The notes under the pieces were generated by a model. That model made no database searches and was not told where the DNA came from. It was given only the letters and a program-made list of their open reading frames with translations. Positions 5,626-9,174 of a DNA stretch of 9,174 bases are shown here, piece after piece (the first letter of the stretch is position 1; each line of letters starts with the position of its first letter). Position numbers and translations under genes: made by a program. Source of the stretch: Nitrospirota bacterium (GTDB lineage Bacteria > Nitrospirota > Nitrospiria > Nitrospirales > UBA8639); assembly GCA_029881175.1 (NCBI GenBank), contig JAOUNC010000081.1, positions 1 through 9,174 on the forward strand. Direction: 5' to 3'.

Positions 5626-6157
5626 TGCGATTGCGCTGCCGTAGTTTTTTAGGCAATTTTCGCGGGTTGCCTTTTTTCTCTTTTGGCCTCGTTGGCGCCT
5701 CTTCGCGCTCATCTTTTGATACCAGAGTTCCTCTGGAGGCACGAACTGCGGTTTTTGGCTGACTCCCCCTTTGCAACCGTGTCAGGAATTCCTGCGAACG
5801 AATAACGAACGCCCCAAATGCCCGTGCCACATTGGTCACTTCCAAGTCGGATGACACGACAGCCGTCTCCTTTCCGTACTGCCGAATAAGTTGTTGAATG
5901 ACCTGGTCCGCTCGCTCGCCCTCTGCGGAGTACATCACCGTCACTCCGGTCTGATGGCTGATTTGTCGCATGCTCCCTGGTTGGCGCCACGCATCAAAAA
6001 TAACCGTCACGGGACAGCGAATAGCTTGCCCATAGAGGCCCAAACGTGCCACGAATTGCTCACGATGCACTTCCCCTCCTCCAACGACTCGCTGAGGAGG
6101 AAGCCCCATCGCCCCCAACACATTGTAGCCATCAATGATAAGATGTTTAGGAGTCAC
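5609..6157 (-). CDS. YacP-like NYN-domain protein (putative RNase)
   Basis: The 182-residue protein has a NYN/PIN-like nuclease fold of the YacP (DUF901) type. The acidic positions expected for metal binding are seen: D9 and N12 (IIDGYNVL), D55 (TVIFDAW), D84 (GERADQVI) and D104 (VVSSDLEV). YacP-like proteins are regarded as ribosome-associated or mRNA-processing ribonucleases (in Bacillus subtilis, Rae1); activity here is inferred. The start codon is GTG at 6157 (GTGACTCCT), with AAAGG 8 bases upstream as a weak binding site. After the domain (about residue 130) comes a basic, low-complexity tail rich in Lys and Arg, ending KLRQRNRIMKRF, which could bind RNA. It is divergent from the amidase gene and overlaps tatD tail to tail by 17 bases. 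Confidence 0.88.
   Translation of the reverse strand: MTPKHLIIDGYNVLGAMGLPPQRVVGGGEVHREQFVARLGLYGQAIRCPVTVIFDAWRQPGSMRQISHQTGVTVMYSAEGERADQVIQQLIRQYGKETAVVSSDLEVTNVARAFGAFVIRSQEFLTRLQRGSQPKTAVRASRGTLVSKDEREEAPTRPKEKKGNPRKLPKKLRQRNRIMKRF
5651..5677 (+). terminator. Possible tatD terminator inside the convergent NYN gene
   Basis: AGGCAA (5651-5656) and TTGCCT (5667-5672) form a 6 bp stem with a 10-base loop, followed by a T run and then TCTCTTTT. It lies 26 bases after the tatD stop. On the minus strand the same bases encode the Lys-rich tail of the NYN protein, so the T run may be only a codon effect. Confidence 0.4.
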
Positions 6158-6293
6158 AATATTTGCCTTTGGTTCTGCGAACGAACGGGAAGCTGATCTC
6201 CAGCTTAACCCGCGATTTCCCCAACTCCAATACGCCTTGGCTTGACAAGAAGGGTATCATCTGCGAAAAAAGATAGAAACGATTGTATTCTCT

Positions 6294-7574
6294 ATGCCAG
6301 CCTATCGAAACGCCTTCTTTTCATCCTGCATCTTTCTTCTACTCCTGACTTCTCCGCTTAACATTTTTGGAGAAGAAAGGGACGTTCAACTCCCATTCGC
6401 GTCAAAAACATCCCCTCATCTGATTTTTGTCGCAAAACGTTCCTCTTCTACATCCATCCGTAACATTCGGGCTCATCAGCATAAAAAATATACTCGCCTC
6501 GTCCTGGACTTAGATCGAAATATTGATCCAGCACCGTCCGACCGACAAACCAAGACAGAATTTCAACTTGAACTTCCCAACACCCGCATCCTGAATACCG
6601 CTCTTTCGAAAACCACACACAAGACTTTCCCGATCAATGTGACGTTTTCCAGAACAGTCAAAAACACCCTCGTGCTCACTATACCGACTCGACCCTGGAA
6701 ACGATACAAATGGTATCTTCTCCGCAAACCATCACGCATCGTCTTGGATCTTTACCCTGCGCCTTCTCAGGAAACTACCATCGTCAAGACCACAGAAGTC
6801 TCACAAAAGGCGTCTGTGCCCCCTCCAATCGTGCCAAAGACCCCACCGCCGCCAGTGATAGTGGCTCCTCCTACCAAGGCCGTGACGAACAAAGAAATGA
6901 TCATTGTGCTCGACCCTGGCCATGGAGGGAAAGACCCCGGGGCTTTAGGGCGAAAGGGGACGAGAGAGAAAGATATTGTCTTGAAAATTTCCAAGCATCT
7001 TCGAGACCTTCTGGTAAAAGAAGCTCATGCAAAAGTTTTGATGACCCGCGAATCCGACGTTTTTATCGAATTGGAAGACCGGGCAACCTTTGCTAATCAG
7101 CACAAGGCCGATATTTTTGTGTCCATTCATATCAATTCCCATCCTAAACAATCCATAAAAGGGCTGGAATTGTATCACTTCGGGGAAGCCAGTGACCCTC
7201 GGGCACTGGAAGTCGCTGCACGAGAAAATGGCACCCCACTTGAGAATAATGCCCCAGCTTGGCAATTCATTCTTGCCGACAAACTTCATGACAAAAAAAT
7301 CGAAGATTCTCAGGAATTTGCCTGGACCACGAAAAAAGCCCTCGTGAAATACTTACAGCCTTTTTACAAGATAAAAGATCATGGGGTAAAAACGGCCCCC
7401 TTCTTCGTGCTACGTATGACAACTATGCCGGCAATATTGGCGGAAATTGCCTTTATCTCCAACCCCACGGAAGAGAAGCTTCTCAAAAGTTCCACCTACC
7501 AGAAACGCATGGCTCAAGGGATCTTTGAAGGCATCAAATCATATCTCACACCCTTACAAACCGCATCTCGGTAA
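6294..7574 (+). CDS. N-acetylmuramoyl-L-alanine amidase, AmiC-like with AMIN domain
   Basis: This secreted zinc amidase cleaves the bond between N-acetylmuramic acid and L-alanine in peptidoglycan, which splits daughter cells in many Gram-negatives. The order in 426 residues is: signal peptide (1-26, hydrophobic IFLLLL core), AMIN-like domain (about 55-155, IRAHQHKKYTRLVLDLD...RIVLDLYP), proline-rich linker (about 176-195), and an Amidase_3 domain (202 to the end). Zinc ligands H210 (DPGHGGKDPG), E225 (GTREKDIVL) and H279 (SIHIN) and catalytic E384 (ILAEIAFISN) are all present. The insert between H279 and E384 (about 295-365) corresponds to the regulatory helix segment of AmiC-type enzymes, which in E. 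coli responds to EnvC/NlpD; activation here is inference. There is no clear Shine-Dalgarno before the ATG at 6294. The full length is normal. Confidence 0.94.
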   Translation: MPAYRNAFFSSCIFLLLLTSPLNIFGEERDVQLPFASKTSPHLIFVAKRSSSTSIRNIRAHQHKKYTRLVLDLDRNIDPAPSDRQTKTEFQLELPNTRILNTALSKTTHKTFPINVTFSRTVKNTLVLTIPTRPWKRYKWYLLRKPSRIVLDLYPAPSQETTIVKTTEVSQKASVPPPIVPKTPPPPVIVAPPTKAVTNKEMIIVLDPGHGGKDPGALGRKGTREKDIVLKISKHLRDLLVKEAHAKVLMTRESDVFIELEDRATFANQHKADIFVSIHINSHPKQSIKGLELYHFGEASDPRALEVAARENGTPLENNAPAWQFILADKLHDKKIEDSQEFAWTTKKALVKYLQPFYKIKDHGVKTAPFFVLRMTTMPAILAEIAFISNPTEEKLLKSSTYQKRMAQGIFEGIKSYLTPLQTASR

Positions 7575-7707
7575 CCTCTCTTTGCCACCCCCTTCACACC
7601 GACACATCCACCACCTTTTTTTCTTCCCCCTTGTCCTGTAACATCTTCCTTTTTTCATTTACTCCTATCCATTGTCTTGATTGTCCATTCCCTGCGTCAT
7701 TACCAAG

Positions 7708-8445
7708 ATGGCTACCATCAAACTGACAATTGAATACGATGGCACAGCCTACGCCGGTTGGCAGCGACAACCCAACCACACCACTATACAAGCCGTTATT
7801 GAAGAATCCCTTTTCAAGATTACACAGCAACACATTCCAGTCGTGGGCGCTGGACGGACCGATTCAGGAGTCCATGCATTAGGTCAAGTCGTGAGTTTTC
7901 ACGCTGACAAATTGCTGGCCGATGCCCAATGGGCCCCGGCACTCAATAGCTATCTCCCCAAGGATATTTCGGTGCTTTCCAGCGAACAGGTTCCCCCGAC
8001 ATTTCATGCCCGTTTTAGCGCCAAAGGAAAAGTGTATGAATATCGAATCACCATTCAACCTTCTCGGCCAGCCTTAGATCGCCATCGAGTCTGGCATTTC
8101 CCCCACCAGTTAGATACGAATTCGATGCGCCAGGCTATAGAAGGATTTATGGGCACCCATAATTTCACCTCGTTTCGTGGGCAGCGATCACAAACGATTA
8201 ACCCCATGTGCACCATTTCACATCTTTCTCTTCGCTCTGAATCTTCGCTATTAATTTTTCGCATAGAGGGCGATCGTTTTCTCAAACAAATGGTGCGCGC
8301 CATCGTCGGCACCTTGATTGAAGTGGGACTACAGAAACGAAGGCCTCATACGATACAGGAAATTCTTCAAGCCAAGGACCGCCGAGCAGCCGGGCGAACA
8401 GCCCCAGCGCATGGGCTTTATTTGGTACAAGTCCTCTATGCATAA
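7708..8445 (+). CDS. truA: tRNA pseudouridine(38-40) synthase TruA
   Basis: TruA converts uridines 38-40 in the anticodon stem-loop of many tRNAs to pseudouridine, acting as a dimer in the cytoplasm. The protein (245 residues, normal length) starts MATIKLTIEYDGTAYAGWQRQ. It has the catalytic D52 in the invariant GAGRTDSGVHALGQV block, Y110 in KVYEYRI, HNFTSFR (151-157), the FLKQMVRAIVGTLIEVG block (191-207) and TAPAHGLYLV near the C-terminus (231-240). The frame is open from a TTG at 7681, but the ATG at 7708 gives the typical N-terminus. Neither has a visible Shine-Dalgarno, so translation may be weak or depend on another signal. It follows the amidase gene by 133 bases of pyrimidine-rich DNA; co-transcription is uncertain. 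Confidence 0.95.
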   Translation: MATIKLTIEYDGTAYAGWQRQPNHTTIQAVIEESLFKITQQHIPVVGAGRTDSGVHALGQVVSFHADKLLADAQWAPALNSYLPKDISVLSSEQVPPTFHARFSAKGKVYEYRITIQPSRPALDRHRVWHFPHQLDTNSMRQAIEGFMGTHNFTSFRGQRSQTINPMCTISHLSLRSESSLLIFRIEGDRFLKQMVRAIVGTLIEVGLQKRRPHTIQEILQAKDRRAAGRTAPAHGLYLVQVLYA

Positions 8446-8506
8446 GCGCACTTTCCAACCATTCGGTTCATACCTGACCAACTCATCCCCTTGCTAATGA
8501 TTTTTT

Positions 8507-8515
8507 TGCTATAAT
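8507..8515 (+). promoter_or_regulatory. Extended -10 promoter upstream of the glutamate dehydrogenase gene
   Basis: TGCTATAAT is a perfect extended -10 (TGn then TATAAT, 8510-8515). No good -35 lies at 17 bases; TTGCTA (8491-8496) is too close, with 13 bases spacing. Transcription would start near 8522, giving a leader of about 38-40 bases that includes the ribosome binding site GAAGGA (8545-8550). Confidence 0.6.
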
Positions 8516-8560
8516 TCAACGGAGCATGACTTTTCTTTCCCGACGAAGGATTATTAACTC

Positions 8561-9174
8561 ATGACGCCAAGCATTCCTCCCGAACTCGACCACCCCACCT
8601 TTCGGTTAGCCGTCGCGCAGTTTGATCAAGCCGTTTCTCATATGGCCCTCGATCCTAATCTTCTTGAACGATTACAGTCGCCACAACGAGCCCTCGCCGT
8701 CAGCATCCCCGTCAAAATGGATGATGGTCACGTCAAGGTCTTTCGTGGATATCGCGTCCAACATGATCTCTCGCGAGGTCCAACAAAAGGGGGCATTCGC
8801 TATCATCCCACTGTGACGTTAGGCGAAGTGAGTGCGCTTGCCATGTGGATGACCTGGAAAACCGCCTTGGCCGGGTTACCCTTTGGGGGTGCCAAAGGCG
8901 GAGTAGCCGTCAACCCGAATCACCTGTCTGTCGGTGAATTGGAACGGCTCACCAGACGCTACATTTCTGAAATTTTCCATCTACTTGGCCCGGACAAAGA
9001 CATTCCCGCACCCGATGTGGGAACCAATGCACAAACAATGGCCTGGGTTATGGATACATACAGTCAATTGGTGGGATTTTCCGTCCGAGATGTCGTCACC
9101 GGAAAACCACTTTCGATAGGAGGGAGCCTGGGTCGGGAAGAAGCCACTGGCCGTGGTGTGGTGGAGGTGACATT
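8561..9174 (+). CDS. gdhA: Glutamate dehydrogenase, N-terminal part (3' end outside window)
   Basis: The frame is open from the ATG at 8561 to the last base; 204 residues are visible of a protein usually about 410-450 long. The enzyme interconverts glutamate with 2-oxoglutarate and ammonium, linking carbon and nitrogen metabolism in the cytoplasm. Family blocks are seen in order: [13 protein letters not shown] (71-83, substrate-binding K76), [17 protein letters not shown] (99-115, matching the Glu/Leu/Phe/Val dehydrogenase signature, catalytic Lys K112), and PAPDVGTN (149-156, D152). [11 protein letters not shown] at 191-201 precedes the Rossmann domain, which is off-window, so NAD versus NADP use cannot be judged. 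GAAGGA lies 10 bases before the start. The [10 protein letters not shown] form is typical of the hexameric RocG/GudB-type enzymes; a leucine or valine dehydrogenase is less likely from length and blocks. Confidence 0.92.
   Translation, partial: MTPSIPPELDHPTFRLAVAQFDQAVSHMALDPNLLERLQSPQRALAVSIPVKMDDGHVKVFRGYRVQHDLSRGPTKGGIRYHPTVTLGEVSALAMWMTWKTALAGLPFGGAKGGVAVNPNHLSVGELERLTRRYISEIFHLLGPDKDIPAPDVGTNAQTMAWVMDTYSQLVGFSVRDVVTGKPLSIGGSLGREEATGRGVVEVT

Noticed and set aside
6242..6247. TTGACA as a -35 box for the amidase gene
   Set aside because: No -10-like hexamer is found at 16-18 bases downstream; GAAAAA stands there.

Overview
The window reads as an ordinary stretch of a bacterial chromosome at roughly 50% G+C by eye, with mostly plus-strand housekeeping genes separated by repeat-rich intergenic DNA. 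No phage, plasmid, RNA gene, CRISPR array or complete insertion sequence is visible. The mix of genes (maltooligosyltrehalose synthase, zinc-type CDF exporter, YacP-like NYN protein, AMIN-type amidase, TatD, TruA, glutamate dehydrogenase) fits a Gram-negative, Nitrospira-like bacterium. The moderate G+C would suit a marine Nitrospira. This placement is an inference from gene content and style, not from a marker gene.

Layout: (1) 1-1714 holds the 3' part of treY, followed by two small single-span membrane proteins. The first overlaps treY by ATGA, and the second, a YtxH-like protein, has a strong ribosome binding site. They look like one transcription unit, ending at a hairpin over the ytxH stop codon. 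(2) 1715-2157 has no gene. It holds a GC-rich hairpin and a symmetric composite repeat: two related units facing each other, each bounded by copies of a 22-23 bp motif. (3) 2158-3114 is a CDF metal exporter with intact zinc-site residues and His-rich ends, followed by a doubtful hydrophobic ORF (3116-3391). (4) 3392-3799 is gene-poor and carries one REP-like palindrome. (5) 3800-4330, on the minus strand, is a PAP2-family phosphatase with its own -10 box. (6) 4331-4842 is gene-free. It holds a 110 bp MITE-like element with 18-19 bp terminal inverted repeats and a 5 bp target duplication, inserted inside an older palindrome, and then a second REP-like palindrome of the same family as the one at 3704. 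(7) 4843-6157 is tatD (+) converging on a yacP-like NYN gene (-), with 17 bp of overlap. (8) 6294-8445 is a secreted N-acetylmuramoyl-L-alanine amidase and truA. (9) 8561-9174 is the 5' part of a glutamate dehydrogenase gene behind an extended -10 promoter.

The genes do not form one pathway. treY with its two small membrane proteins suggests osmotic or envelope stress. The amidase acts in the periplasm on the cell wall and the PAP2 enzyme probably on membrane lipid phosphates. TatD, the NYN protein and TruA belong to nucleic-acid metabolism. I saw no clear new multi-gene system. The most unusual content is the nested and symmetric repeat architecture in the two intergenic regions.
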